64,000 nt of DNA from Candidatus Kuenenia hertensis (GTDB lineage: Bacteria > Planctomycetota > Brocadiia > Brocadiales > Brocadiaceae): contig SOET01000009.1 of NCBI GenBank assembly GCA_021646465.1, forward strand, positions 37,552 to 101,551. Direction: 5' to 3'. The position numbers and the translations under genes are program-made. Of the stretch, positions 1 to 8,561 are shown in pieces; position 1 is the first letter of the stretch, and each line of letters begins with the position of its first letter. Below the pieces are notes generated by a model, which saw nothing but the letters and a program-made list of their open reading frames with translations, was not told the origin of the DNA and made no database searches.

Positions 1-420
1 ATGTGGGATTCAATTGCGAAAAAGACAGGCTGCGTTTTATTTGATTATTCAGCGAAAAAAATAAGTTTTTTTCATAGAATCATCACAGTGGCGGTATTTT
101 TTTTCGTCGGACTTTACTGTGGTTTTATACAGGCAGGAGTGGGGCTCGTTATAATAGCAGTATTAGCTTCCATTAGTAGTTTTCGCCTTGTTGAAATTAA
201 CAGTCACAAGGTATTTATTATCGGAGTAAGTGCATTGTTTTCATTGTTAGTTTTTATCTATCATAATAAAATCTGCTGGCCGGTCGGTATCTCATTGGCA
301 GCCGGTAACGGGCTGGGAGGATGGCTGGGAAGCTATCTGGCAGTTAAAAGAGGAGATCGTTTGATCAAAACAATATTGTGTGTTATGATAATTTTTATGG
401 CAATAAAACTGTTACTATAA
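1..420 (+). CDS. TauE/SafE-family membrane permease, C-terminal half (cut by window edge)
   Basis: The 139 visible residues hold about four hydrophobic segments, including FVGLYCGFIQAGVG near residue 35 and a Gly-rich stretch AAGNGLGGWLGSYLAVKRG near residue 100. This matches the second repeat of TauE/SafE (UPF0721) anion exporters, which are usually about 250 residues with two such halves. The frame is open to the left edge, so the ATG at base 1 is probably internal and the gene starts outside the window. Members export sulfite, sulfoacetate or related organosulfur anions; the substrate here cannot be told. The gene is followed by a non-coding hairpin and an unrelated small gene. Confidence 0.72.
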   Translation: MWDSIAKKTGCVLFDYSAKKISFFHRIITVAVFFFVGLYCGFIQAGVGLVIIAVLASISSFRLVEINSHKVFIIGVSALFSLLVFIYHNKICWPVGISLAAGNGLGGWLGSYLAVKRGDRLIKTILCVMIIFMAIKLLL

Positions 421-450
421 TTTAACGTTAAGGGATTTCAATCTTAGGAG

Positions 451-467
451 GGTGGGCATTGCCCACC
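451..467. repeat. GTGGGC/GCCCAC hairpin downstream of the exporter gene
   Basis: GGTGGGC and GCCCACC are inverted around a three-base loop, 30 bp after the exporter stop. There is no T-run after the stem, so it is not a clear intrinsic terminator. A related longer hairpin lies at 35626-35650 (GTAGGGTGGGC paired with GCCTACCCTAC, one mismatch), so this is one of the dispersed palindrome families of the window. Confidence 0.55.
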
Positions 468-532
468 GTCTCACGTTGCTTACCTTATTAAAACATTAAT
501 CTTCAAACCCTTTGATAACATTGGAGGTAATA

Positions 533-814
533 ATGGCAAAAAAACAGAGCATGGATAAACCTGCTAAAAAAGCAAAAAAAACAGAATCGCAAAATAAAGA
601 TCAAATGAAAGTTGGTAGTGACATTAAAGGCATTTTTGGTAAAAGAAATGCTACAAGCGATACAACTAAAATGACTTTTTACGTTAAAAATGAATTAATA
701 GAAAAATTGTATAATTTTGCTTACTGGGACAGGTATAGTGTGACCGAAGCGTTTAATATAGCTTTGTCTGACGGTTTAAAAGGAAAAACTACAAAACCGA
801 TAAAAAGAAGTTAA
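533..814 (+). CDS. Small basic protein with ribbon-helix-helix-like C-terminus
   Basis: I chose the ATG at 533 because GGAGGT at 523-528 sits five bases upstream; an in-frame TTG at 512 has no such site. The 93-residue product has a Lys-rich, probably disordered first half (many AKK and KK pairs). It is followed by KMTFYVKNELIEKLYNFAY and a second helix ending in NIALSDGLKG. A beta strand followed by two helices resembles the ribbon-helix-helix fold of antitoxin, ParG and Arc-type DNA-binding proteins. No toxin or partition ATPase lies next to it, so a DNA-binding role is inference from fold pattern only. Confidence 0.55.
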   Translation: MAKKQSMDKPAKKAKKTESQNKDQMKVGSDIKGIFGKRNATSDTTKMTFYVKNELIEKLYNFAYWDRYSVTEAFNIALSDGLKGKTTKPIKRS

Positions 815-888
815 TTAAATCAATTAATCCTTTGACTTTCGTATGTTTGCACTGTACATACAAATGTGCCAGGGCAGGACAATTGAAG

Positions 889-960
889 GCTTTCGACTCC
901 GCTCAGGATGACATGCTTTTTCATAGATGACAGAGGCGTCTTGCTGAGCGGAGTCGAAGC
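889..960. repeat. 72-bp inverted-repeat element (CGACTCCGCTCAG family)
   Basis: GCTTTCGACTCCGCTCAG at 889-906 is inverted at 944-960 with one bulged base, enclosing 37 bp that include ATGCTTTTTCATAG. Pieces of the same element recur at 30132-30165, 40215-40240 and 26897-26915. It has no coding capacity. The remainder of the 312-bp gap from 815 to 1126 shows nothing I recognise. Confidence 0.7.
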
Positions 961-1126
961 ATAAAAATGCTAATGCCAATATAAATATTCAAAAACCAGA
1001 AAAGAAGTGCTTTTGTCTTTCTATGACATAAAAATTTAACGTCTGATAATATATATTATGTTGTGTTGGCGGTGGATTTTCCAAGTAAATCCTGGTTTTT
1101 GCTTTTGTTTTGCCAAGCGTTAAATT

Positions 1127-1726
1127 TTACTTGGTTTTTTTTGTTCCCTTTTTTTCTTTTTTTGTTTCCTGTTGTTTTGCTTTGCGCAATTCTCTCAGCG
1201 CCAGATAGAATTGTCTTTCCAGAGATGATTCATACTTTATTATTTCATCAATTTTATCTTTTTCTTCAATTATTTTTAATGCCTTTAATTGCTGCAATTC
1301 TTCTTTTGTTCTTTTCCTGGAGGTAAAAAACCCTTGTTCATATTCCTGAATACAAGATGATGCATGTTCGATAATTTGTTGTTCCATTTTTAAGCATCTT
1401 TTCATTCGCCATATACTCGACACCATCCTGTCCACGAAAAAGGTTTCAACTTCATTAGACGGCTTTAACTCCCTGGAAAGTGTCGACCTTAACTCGTCAA
1501 GTTCAGAATCACTTTCTCCTGCAATTAATATCTCATCACTAAATATATTTTTTTTTAATGGATTGCTTTTTGCTGCTGACGGTTGTTCTTTTTTTGGTAC
1601 TTCCTTTTCTTCAGTTTTTGCTATTGGTTTTTCAATTATGGCGCCCACAATTTTATCCACTTTACCTTTACTAACACTCTTTTTCTTTTTTTCCTGCAAA
1701 ACGTTTTCTTTTAATATGGCCGACAT
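1127..1726 (-). CDS. Hypothetical coiled-coil protein of planctomycete type
   Basis: The ATG at 1726 has GGAGGA close upstream on the minus strand; an upstream in-frame start at 1813 lacks one. The product has 199 residues. The first third is Lys/Glu-rich and low complexity. From about residue 80 it reads SELDELRSTLSRELKPSNEV, then a helix FVDRMVSSIWRMKRCLKMEQ, then a long charged helix to a Lys-rich tail (KKEKKGTKKTK). The pattern DELRSTL...EV..FFVDRM..SIWR.KR resembles the conserved core of a widespread unnamed family in planctomycetes and acidobacteria. Its function is unknown. It converges with the small gene at 533. Confidence 0.65.
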   Translation of the reverse strand: MSAILKENVLQEKKKKSVSKGKVDKIVGAIIEKPIAKTEEKEVPKKEQPSAAKSNPLKKNIFSDEILIAGESDSELDELRSTLSRELKPSNEVETFFVDRMVSSIWRMKRCLKMEQQIIEHASSCIQEYEQGFFTSRKRTKEELQQLKALKIIEEKDKIDEIIKYESSLERQFYLALRELRKAKQQETKKEKKGTKKTK

Positions 1727-2044
1727 TAATCTTCCTCCATGGTAAAGGTTAGTATCTGATTTTACGTAATAGCATGCCAATACGAAAGATACATACGGTG
1801 GATAATATCTCATAATTTTAGAAAATATTCAATAAATATTTTGCCAACAAAATACACATAATCGTAACATAATATTATATAAACAGATACGTCGATTCAA
1901 ATATTCTGTTATCATAATTAAGTTATACGATATCAATTCTTGATTTATTGAGATATCACAGATACTATATACAGTACCAATTACATCTTAATGTTTATAA
2001 ACTTTGATGAAATGTATTAAAATTTTCTAAAGAAAGAGGGCTTT
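1727..2044. other. AT-rich intergenic gap without recognisable genes
   Basis: These 318 bp separate two divergent hypothetical genes and probably hold both promoters. I see no RNA gene, long palindrome or conserved open frame with a ribosome site. The sequence is very A+T rich throughout. Confidence 0.5.
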
Positions 2045-2374
2045 ATGGGTGATGGAATGAAAAGAAAGGCTGTGTTTACTATATCTTTTGGGGATGAGGA
2101 TCGTATTCCTTTGCAGATGAAAAACAAATTATCAAAGCAACTCGAGAAAGAGGGAACTGACAAAAGGCCTGTTGATATTGGTTGGAATTTTGGAATGACC
2201 AATGCAGTAGATTTGCAAACTACAAAATACATTACGAAAATAACATACCAAATAGAGGGAAATGATCTTGAAAACCTGGAATCAGAGGCAAAAAAAATTT
2301 ATGAACAGCTAGAAATGACATTGGCCGCACACGATCAGGATTTAAAGATTCAAAATTACAAAATACTGGATTAA
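2045..2374 (+). CDS. Hypothetical 109-residue protein
   Basis: Starts at ATG 2045 behind AAAGAGGG. The product is soluble with no signal peptide or membrane segment. It alternates short strands (KAVFTISFGD, KYITKITYQIEG) with charged helices (LPLQMKNKL.KQLEKEG; LENLESEAKKIYEQLEMTL), an alpha/beta arrangement. I do not recognise the family. It is monocistronic: the strong terminator at 2401-2429 follows it directly. Codon use and composition look like the neighbouring genes. Confidence 0.62.
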   Translation: MGDGMKRKAVFTISFGDEDRIPLQMKNKLSKQLEKEGTDKRPVDIGWNFGMTNAVDLQTTKYITKITYQIEGNDLENLESEAKKIYEQLEMTLAAHDQDLKIQNYKILD

Positions 2375-2400
2375 ACATCCCTTATTATATTTAAAAAAAA

Positions 2401-2429
2401 GGCGTTCTCATTTTTAGAATGAGAACGCC
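2401..2429. terminator. Bidirectional rho-independent terminator
   Basis: GGCGTTCTCATT (2401-2412) pairs perfectly with AATGAGAACGCC (2418-2429) around a five-base loop. An A-run precedes it (2393-2400) and a T-run follows (2430-2434). It lies between two convergent genes ending at 2374 (plus) and 2480 (minus), so it can serve both strands. Confidence 0.92.
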
Positions 2430-2479
2430 TTTTTAAATTGGTATTTGTAATTTTAAAATGTACTTCTATACTTCAATTA

Positions 2480-2788
2480 TTAATCATGTTGCACTTTCCT
2501 TTTGTCACATTTTTCATCCTGACAGTATTTGCAAGGGTCCTTTTTAAATGCAGCAGCACACCCTTCACAACACAAAGTAACTGATTTTTCCTCACATTTT
2601 ACGGTAACCGCTTTTCCCGGTTCGTTTGTTTTACCGCAAACTGCACATTTTGCATTAACGATATCAGCCGCCGCTGCCTTTTTTGATCCGCAGCAGCTAG
2701 ACGACGCATCTGACGTATTCATCGCAGAATACGACACTAATGTAAATACAATTGCCAGCGCTCCGAAAAGTAATCCGATACGTTTCAC
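2480..2788 (-). CDS. Secreted Cys-rich metal-binding-like protein (TRASH/YHS-like)
   Basis: Starts with GTG at 2788, with AAGGAG eight bases upstream. The 102-residue product has a signal peptide (KRIGLLFGALAIVFTLVSYSA). A CCGS motif follows, then a Cys-rich body with CAVCGKTN, VTLCCEGCAAAFKKDP, CKYCQDEKC. Paired CxxC motifs followed by CEGCAAAFKKDP resemble TRASH or YHS metal-binding domains that bind copper or other soft metals. I infer an exported metal-binding or metal-sensing role. It has its own ribosome site 104 bp downstream of the ABC ATPase gene, and shares the terminator at 2401-2429. Confidence 0.7.
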   Translation of the reverse strand: MKRIGLLFGALAIVFTLVSYSAMNTSDASSSCCGSKKAAAADIVNAKCAVCGKTNEPGKAVTVKCEEKSVTLCCEGCAAAFKKDPCKYCQDEKCDKRKVQHD

Positions 2789-2891
2789 TAATTTGCTCCT
2801 TTCTTAAGAATATAACTGATAATAATTACAATAAACAATATATGATTAAAACAATATACCTATTGAGAATGTTTCATCAATTTAAAAAAAA

Positions 2892-3647
2892 TCAAACAAT
2901 AAAATGGTTAAGAAATTCTTTTGTACGACCGTTTTGGGGATTGCAAAAAATCATTTCAGGACTTCCTGATTCGACAATCCTTCCGTGTTCAACAAAAACC
3001 ACCTGTCGGGAAATATTTTTTGCAAATCGCATTTCATGCGTCACAATAATAGTCGTCATTCCTTCCGATACTAATTCCCTTATAACAGAAAGGACATCAT
3101 CTATCATTTCCGGGTCTAACGATGATGTCGGTTCGTCAAACAGCATAGCCTCCGGTTTCATGGCAAGAGCACGCGCAATTGCAACCCGCTGTTGCTCTCC
3201 TCCGGATAACTGGCCAGGATAGCTCTTTGCCTTTTTTCCCAGACGCACCTTCTTAAGCATGCTTATTGCTCTCGATTCAGCTTCATCATGGCCAATCTCC
3301 ATAACATGCATAGGCGCTACCATTAAATTATTCAATACTGTCATATGTGGAAAAAGATTAAACTGTTGAAAAACCATACCGATTTTCCCACGTATATCTT
3401 TTATTGCAAGGCTGTTTTTTCCCTGGTTATAATCATGCTCCAGTATTCCATATATGGTATGCCCATTAACAGAAATGTATCCTTTTTGAAAATTTTCAAG
3501 TCCGTTTACACAGCGCAAAATAGTACTTTTCCCGCTTCCCGACGGTCCAATTATCGAAATAACATCACCTTTTACAACATTAAGATGGAAATCTTTTATA
3601 AGAGGCTCATGGTCATAGTGTTTTGTTAAATTAGAAATTTTAATCAT
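2892..3647 (-). CDS. glnQ: Polar amino-acid ABC transporter ATPase
   Basis: This 251-residue ABC ATPase has Walker A GPSGSGKST (about residue 34), a Q-loop at GMVFQQFNLFPHMTVLNN, the signature LSGGEQQRVAIARALAMKP, Walker B AMLFDEPTSSLDPE and an H-loop at IIVTHEMRF. Length and the FPHMTVLNN stretch match the GlnQ/HisP/ArtP group for polar amino acids. Its ATG overlaps the stop of the upstream permease gene by four bases (ATGA at 3647-3644), so translation is probably coupled. It powers uptake of amino acids, glutamine-like or acidic/basic; specificity cannot be read here. Confidence 0.93.
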   Translation of the reverse strand: MIKISNLTKHYDHEPLIKDFHLNVVKGDVISIIGPSGSGKSTILRCVNGLENFQKGYISVNGHTIYGILEHDYNQGKNSLAIKDIRGKIGMVFQQFNLFPHMTVLNNLMVAPMHVMEIGHDEAESRAISMLKKVRLGKKAKSYPGQLSGGEQQRVAIARALAMKPEAMLFDEPTSSLDPEMIDDVLSVIRELVSEGMTTIIVTHEMRFAKNISRQVVFVEHGRIVESGSPEMIFCNPQNGRTKEFLNHFIV

Positions 3648-5149
3648 AACACTTTCAACTTTTTCTCTAATCTTCTGGAGTATAGAGAGAGCGGATAACT
3701 CATTCCAAAATACAATAACGCAGTAATGATTCCCAGCTGGAAAAATTTCATCGATGACGCTGCAAGTATAGAATAACTCTTCGTAAGCTCTACCAAAGCA
3801 ATTACAGAAACCAGAGAGGAATCCTTAAGTAACGATATAAAATCGTTAGTGATTGGCGGCAACGTAATCCTCAGAGCCTGCGGCAAAATAATTTTTTTCA
3901 ATGTAAGACGCCTTGACATTCCTAATGATAAAGCCGCTTCGGTTTGCCCTCCCGGAATTGCCTGTATTCCCGCACGGTAAATTTCCGCTTCGTACGCAGC
4001 GTAATTCATTCCCAAACCTAATATTGCCGCCGTAAATGCAGTCAAGGTAATACCAATATTAGGAAGACCGTAATATAAAATGTAGAGTTGTATCAACAAC
4101 GGTGTTCCACGGTAGATCTCAATATAAGCGGTAGATAATTTTTTTACCCATTTGTTGCCGTACAACCGCATGATTGCCAGTATGATTCCTAAAGAAACAG
4201 CGATCATCATTGATAAAACTGAAATGCCAATGGTAATACATGCTCCTTTTAACAAAGTAGGCAGGAATGTCGTCACTACTAAAGGAACACGTTTTTCCGG
4301 AGACGGAGGGATTTCGGCATATTTTTGCAACAAATCTTCATGTAAATAGAGTTTTTCCTGCGCCAGGTTCCAGATACCCCATTTCTGACATATTTTTTTA
4401 ATTTCACCCGACCGCAAAAGTTTTTCAATAACGCGGTTCAACTCTTCTGCAAACCGTGTATCTTCTTTCCGTACCGCAATACCATAATATCCCTCCCCTA
4501 CCGGTTCTCCCACTAATCTTAACTGGGGATTTGGTTTTGCGTAATAGGAAGCAATAGGCAAATCTATAAAAACGGCATCCAATCGATTGTCCAACAAATC
4601 TTTAAAAGGTTCTACCTGGCCGCTGTATATCTTTATTTTTACATCTCCCATTTCCTCCAACATTTGTTTTGCAACGGTATTGTACAGCGTTCCGACACGT
4701 TTGCCGTGAAGGTCTTCGAATGTATTGATTTTGAAATCGGAAGCACGGACAACGATTTGTTCGCTGTAAACATAATAAGGGCGAGTAAACAATACTGATT
4801 GCTGTCTTTCAGAAGTGATTTCGATGCCATTCAATGCCATGTCGAAATCACCACGCTGAAGTGAGAGAAGGATGCTATCCCATTCATTTTGAAAATAATG
4901 AACTTTTACCCCAAGTTCCTTCGCAATTGCCTCTGCAATTTCTACTTCAAAACCAATAAGTTTTTTAGGATGTTTTTGATCAGTAAATACATACGGAGCC
5001 CCCCCCTGCGCATCAAATCCCCACGTTAATGCACCCGTTGTTCGGATCTTTTCCAGCGTATCCTGAGCCGTACAAACATTATTGTCCGTATGGAGTAACA
5101 CTGACAGTGCAATTGCTATGATTGATAGTATGAAAAAATGTCGTTCCAT
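3644..5149 (-). CDS. Fused amino-acid-binding protein and ABC permease
   Basis: A 501-residue two-domain transporter subunit. After a signal/anchor segment (residues about 5-25) comes an SBP_bac_3 binding domain (about 35-265) with GFEVEIAEAIAKELGVKV and DFDMALNGIEITSERQQ. From about 290 a GlnP-type permease follows (helices such as ACITIGISVLSMMIAVSLGI), including the EAA loop around EAALSLGMSRRLTLKKI. Such SBP-permease fusions are known in firmicutes and some other phyla (GlnPQ type); the binding domain is therefore tethered to the membrane. The start is ATG at 5149 with AAAGGGG upstream. Nine bases separate it from the upstream flavoredoxin gene. Confidence 0.92.
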   Translation of the reverse strand: MERHFFILSIIAIALSVLLHTDNNVCTAQDTLEKIRTTGALTWGFDAQGGAPYVFTDQKHPKKLIGFEVEIAEAIAKELGVKVHYFQNEWDSILLSLQRGDFDMALNGIEITSERQQSVLFTRPYYVYSEQIVVRASDFKINTFEDLHGKRVGTLYNTVAKQMLEEMGDVKIKIYSGQVEPFKDLLDNRLDAVFIDLPIASYYAKPNPQLRLVGEPVGEGYYGIAVRKEDTRFAEELNRVIEKLLRSGEIKKICQKWGIWNLAQEKLYLHEDLLQKYAEIPPSPEKRVPLVVTTFLPTLLKGACITIGISVLSMMIAVSLGIILAIMRLYGNKWVKKLSTAYIEIYRGTPLLIQLYILYYGLPNIGITLTAFTAAILGLGMNYAAYEAEIYRAGIQAIPGGQTEAALSLGMSRRLTLKKIILPQALRITLPPITNDFISLLKDSSLVSVIALVELTKSYSILAASSMKFFQLGIITALLYFGMSYPLSLYSRRLEKKLKVL

Positions 5150-5157
5150 GTCCCCTT

Positions 5158-5724
5158 TTAAATATTCTTTCCTATAGAGAATGCCTTACCAAGGCAAGCG
5201 CCAATTCCATAATACGCACGTGTTTCAGGAGCATAGATCATTGGTCTGATCTTCTCGATATCAGGTACGCCATCGTTGTTTAAGACTGATTCTTCAACCT
5301 TAACATCAACGATCTCTCCGACAAACTGTGTGTGTAATCCTATTTCATAGGTATGAAGCAGTTTGCATTCCAGTATTACCGGGAATTCATTTATATAGGG
5401 AGCATCAACAAACTCTCCCCGAACCGCCGTAATTCCAGATTCGGAAAATTTATCCACATCTTTCCCCGACACAACGCCGCAATAATCCGCTTGTTTTGCA
5501 TATGCTTCAGAAGGAATATTAATCGTATAAGCTTTCCTTTCCACAATACAATCATAAGAATAAGTAGCCTTTCTCAATGATACCGTTACACATGGCGGAT
5601 TCGAACAGCATATACCGCCCCATGCTACATTCATTGCGTTTGGTTTCCCTTTCTTATCATACGAACAAACAATAAAGACAGGCGTTGGGTATGCAATGGT
5701 TTTTGCGCCTAAAGATTTTTTCAT
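5158..5724 (-). CDS. Flavin reductase-like FMN protein (flavoredoxin family)
   Basis: The 188-residue product matches the flavin-reductase-like split-barrel domain over its whole length: [20 protein letters not shown] at the start, [20 protein letters not shown] for FMN binding, and the closing [15 protein letters not shown]. Flavoredoxins are usually about 190 residues and move electrons through bound FMN. ATG 5724 has GGGAG upstream. It is the first gene of a compact run with the amino-acid ABC transporter (nine-base gap). Why an electron carrier is co-transcribed with a transporter is not evident; the link may be only transcriptional. Confidence 0.85.
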   Translation of the reverse strand: MKKSLGAKTIAYPTPVFIVCSYDKKGKPNAMNVAWGGICCSNPPCVTVSLRKATYSYDCIVERKAYTINIPSEAYAKQADYCGVVSGKDVDKFSESGITAVRGEFVDAPYINEFPVILECKLLHTYEIGLHTQFVGEIVDVKVEESVLNNDGVPDIEKIRPMIYAPETRAYYGIGACLGKAFSIGKNI

Positions 5725-5778
5725 TAATAGACTCCCAAATAAGTATGTAACACTATTTTTCCAAATAAACTATTTCGT

Positions 5779-5847
5779 GCTGTCAGGAGTCTCCTCCTGA
5801 CAGCAACCTGGGCACTATCAGGGCAGCAGGAGGAAACTCCTGCCGCC
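5779..5847. repeat. Palindromes of the CAGGAG/CTCCTG family
   Basis: GCTGTCAGGAG at 5779-5789 is inverted at 5794-5804. A second hairpin, CAGGAG-GAAA-CTCCTG, lies at 5827-5842. The same palindrome recurs at 27197-27218 (TGTCAGGAG/CTCCTGACA) and near 58404-58428 (GGCAGGAG/CTCCTGCC). It is intergenic, between the flavoredoxin start and the manC stop. Confidence 0.7.
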
Positions 5848-5881
5848 ACTTGGAATGGGAATGCTCCCCTTGGAATTGTAG

Positions 5882-7318
5882 TTATTCATATGTTGTATAC
5901 CGTACAATGTCATCTTCTCCGACGTAGCTACCAATCTGTACCTCTATAATTTTTGCAATCTTATCTGTTGGATTGTAAATCCTGTGTTTGGCATTCTGAG
6001 GGACAAAGACGCTTTCATTTTTTTTAATCTGCTTCTTTGTTTCGTCTATGTATATATCAATCTTTCCCTCAACAACATTCCAATGTTCACTTCTGTATTT
6101 ATGTTTCTGCAACGAAAGCGTTTTTTTGGGATAGACGCCAATTTCCTTTACCTTGTAATTGTTTTGCTCATACAACACCATATAGTACCCCCACGGTCTG
6201 TATACTGTACTGCCATTCTTTGTTTGTTTAAATCCTTTTTTGTTAATCACCGATACAAGTTCTTTTACATTATCAGAATAGCCCCTTTTGACGATTAGTA
6301 TGGAATCCGCAGAATCAATAGCCATTGTATCATTCAAGCCTAAAAGACACACAAGCCTGTTATCAGAGTATGCAAAACAATTTTTTGAATCCAAAAATTC
6401 AGCATTGCCAATATTAAAATTTTCCTTTCCATTGGTATAAAATTGCAAATAACTATCCCAACTTCCCAGATCTGACCATTTAAGGTTAAATTTGATGAGT
6501 GCAGCATTTTTTGTTTTTTGCATTATTCCATAATCAATAGAATCCGCGGTTATATTTTTAAACTTTTTACATAATTCATCGTAAGAATACTGGTAATATT
6601 TGTACATAGACGGCTTACATTTTAAAAGCTCTTTTGAAAAAGTTTTTTTATTAAAACAAAAAATCCCGGAATTCCACAAACCACCCCTATTTATGAGAGA
6701 TTCCGCCTTTTTGACCGAAGGCTTTTCTACAAATTTATCAACCAGATATCCGGCGCCGAATTTCTTTTTCAGGAGAATATATCCGTATCCTTCTTTGGGA
6801 AAGGTTGGTTTTACACCAAATACGATAATTTTGTCTTGTTTTGTAAGAGTTTCTGCCTGTCGTATGCTTTTTTCGAAATTGCTCACCGGCTCAATTATAT
6901 GATCAGATGGCAAAATGCAAATAAGTTCGTTGTCTTTTAAACTATATCTGTCCTCAATATGTTTAATTGAAAGCATTATGGCAGGGAGCGTATTTTTGGG
7001 AATGGGTTCAAGGATAATATTTTCCTTGAGCGAATTCTTGATTGTATTTTTTACCCCAGGTAACAATTGAAGCTGATTCAGTACGGTGAACTTATAATTT
7101 TCCTGAGAAATAACAAAAATATTTTTGGGAGAAAAACAGGGCAAAAGTCTTTTTATCGTGAGCTGAAATAACGATAACCCATCTTTAAACTCAACAAATT
7201 GTTTCGGATGCTCTTCCCTGGATAAGGGCCACAACCTGGTTCCCTTCCCACCTGCAAGAATGATTGCCTTCCCGTCTATTTTGCCGTTGTCATTCGCAGC
7301 GATTGTTTTTTTATTCAT
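5882..7318 (-). CDS. manC: Mannose-1-phosphate guanylyltransferase / mannose-6-phosphate isomerase
   Basis: I start it at ATG 7318, giving 478 residues, the usual length for AlgA/ManC; an earlier in-frame ATG adds a 46-residue tail with no family resemblance. The nucleotidyltransferase motif AIILAGGKGTRLWPLSREEHPKQ lies near residue 17, with VEKPSVKKAESLINRGGLWNSGIF further on. The C-terminal cupin-type isomerase domain carries KEIGVYPKKTLSLQKHKYRS and EHWNVVEGK. It makes GDP-mannose from fructose-6-phosphate-derived mannose phosphates for exopolysaccharide or glycans. It stands alone between repeat-filled gaps. Confidence 0.93.
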   Translation of the reverse strand: MNKKTIAANDNGKIDGKAIILAGGKGTRLWPLSREEHPKQFVEFKDGLSLFQLTIKRLLPCFSPKNIFVISQENYKFTVLNQLQLLPGVKNTIKNSLKENIILEPIPKNTLPAIMLSIKHIEDRYSLKDNELICILPSDHIIEPVSNFEKSIRQAETLTKQDKIIVFGVKPTFPKEGYGYILLKKKFGAGYLVDKFVEKPSVKKAESLINRGGLWNSGIFCFNKKTFSKELLKCKPSMYKYYQYSYDELCKKFKNITADSIDYGIMQKTKNAALIKFNLKWSDLGSWDSYLQFYTNGKENFNIGNAEFLDSKNCFAYSDNRLVCLLGLNDTMAIDSADSILIVKRGYSDNVKELVSVINKKGFKQTKNGSTVYRPWGYYMVLYEQNNYKVKEIGVYPKKTLSLQKHKYRSEHWNVVEGKIDIYIDETKKQIKKNESVFVPQNAKHRIYNPTDKIAKIIEVQIGSYVGEDDIVRYTTYE

Positions 7319-7366
7319 CTTGTATGCATTTCTAAAAATATTATACGTAATATAGAGAATTGGTAT

Positions 7367-7387
7367 TGTCGGGTAAGAAACCCGACA
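7367..7387. repeat. TCGGGT-ACCCGA hairpin
   Basis: TGTCGGGT and ACCCGACA flank AAGAA. The same short hairpin recurs at 7856-7875, 51536-51555 (one base different), 63679-63698, degenerate at about 63212-63231, and doubled in the 68-bp elements at 10127-10194 and 40263-40328. This copy lies directly upstream of manC and could be in its leader. Confidence 0.8.
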
Positions 7388-7628
7388 AGATGAACTGTTT
7401 GCAAATTTTAGTATTATAATCACGCATGTAATATCTTTCAAGATATTTAGAAACATACGACGAGTTTATGTGGTACTTGTACTTTGCACAAATACGGGAA
7501 AAATAAGGTTTTTTAAAAACAGGGATTGAGTTTCAAATCAGACGCAGAGACAAGGTGGAAGAGAGCGAACGTACATAAGGCCTGGTTTCTTACCCTGCAA
7601 TACCAATTCGGATTAGAAAGATGTCGGG

Positions 7629-7800
7629 GGGAGCATTCCCAAATTTTTGTAAATCCATCATTGTGATGGAAGCCCCTTGCGGGTTCAGATTTGTAATCTG
7701 AACCCAATAGTTTATCTGATTAATAGCGATATATACATTTCATGGCTAAATTGCCACATATGAAACGTGGGGTTCAGGTCACAGACCTGAACCCGCCTGG
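7629..7800 (+). repeat. Composite 170-bp intergenic repeat, copy A
   Basis: This is the shortest full copy of an element also present at 30361-30555 and, inverted and truncated, at 40365-40492. It holds three hairpins: GGGTTCAGATT paired with AATCTGAACCC (7681-7705), CCACATATGAAACGTGG (7754-7770), and GGTTCAGGTC paired with GACCTGAACC (7771-7793). It lacks the 20-bp hairpin found in the other two copies between the ACATT and TCATGG blocks (junction near 7739). Short open frames here have no ribosome sites and reappear in the other copies, so it is not a gene. Confidence 0.85.
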
Positions 7801-7946
7801 GGGAGTTCCAAATCAGACACAGAAACAAGGGGGGGGAGGGCGAACGTACATATATTGTCGGGTAAGAAACCCGACCTTACAGGAACTTTCAAATCCGAAT
7901 TGGTATTATTGTTTTAATGGATGTTGACAAATTAAAAGCCGTACTT

Positions 7947-8492
7947 TTAGAAAGAGGCGTTATTTGAACTGTCAGTTTCCTTGTTAAATAAGACTATACT
8001 ATTGGCACCCTTGTTTTTTGCCTGGCACAGTGCTTTTTTTGCAGCCTCAATTAATGGATATGTTTCCGTTGCATGATCCGGAAATATTGATATTCCGATA
8101 CTTGTTTTTATCGGGATACGTTTTTTTATTGAATGATTGATAAATGCATTCTTATTAATTAATTTACCAAGCATTTCCGCTTGTTCAATGACAGTTGCAG
8201 TATTTGTATGCGGCATAATAATGCCAAACGCATCGTTATCATATCTTGCCAGAATATCAGATGGTCTGGTATATCTTTGTAATAACGTTGCTGTTTGCTG
8301 TAAAATTTCATTTCCTGCATTGTGTCCGTACAAAACATTAATATTTTTCAAATCAAGCAATTCTGCAATGACGATTCCTAATTGGCCATTGTTATTTTTT
8401 TCAAGGTCTATGAGTTTTTCCAACATGTCATACATAAATCTTTTATTGTATGCCCCGGTCAACTCATCATTTATTATGTCTCTTGTAAGCAT
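7947..8492 (-). CDS. Degenerate GGDEF-domain protein
   Basis: A 181-residue stand-alone GGDEF domain: DELTGAYNKRFMYDMLEKLI at the start, then LLDLKNINVLYGHNAGNEILQQ, and TSIGISIFPDHATETYPLIEAAKKALCQAKNKG at the end. The active-site loop reads RYDNDAFGIIMP where active diguanylate cyclases have RYGGDEF. The metal-binding DxD before FKxIN is also changed (ELLDLKNIN). I infer loss of diguanylate cyclase activity and perhaps a binding or regulatory role. It follows a Cys-rich small gene and a PAS gene on the same strand; the ATG is at 8492 with a weak AGG site. Confidence 0.85.
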   Translation of the reverse strand: MLTRDIINDELTGAYNKRFMYDMLEKLIDLEKNNNGQLGIVIAELLDLKNINVLYGHNAGNEILQQTATLLQRYTRPSDILARYDNDAFGIIMPHTNTATVIEQAEMLGKLINKNAFINHSIKKRIPIKTSIGISIFPDHATETYPLIEAAKKALCQAKNKGANSIVLFNKETDSSNNASF

Positions 8493-8561
8493 AACTATAA
8501 CTACCTGTACTGGTCCCCCCCCTGCTAATTGTTTTCAATGAACATCCATTGTTTGTATTCG

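Noticed and set aside
451..467. Hairpin after the exporter gene as an intrinsic terminator
   Set aside because: No T-run follows, and related hairpins occur in other gaps not at gene ends.
7513..7927. Short open frames with the peptide phrase GSDYKSEPARGF, also found at 30233-30439
   Set aside because: The phrase is produced by the composite intergenic repeat in each copy; frames differ and have no starts with ribosome sites.
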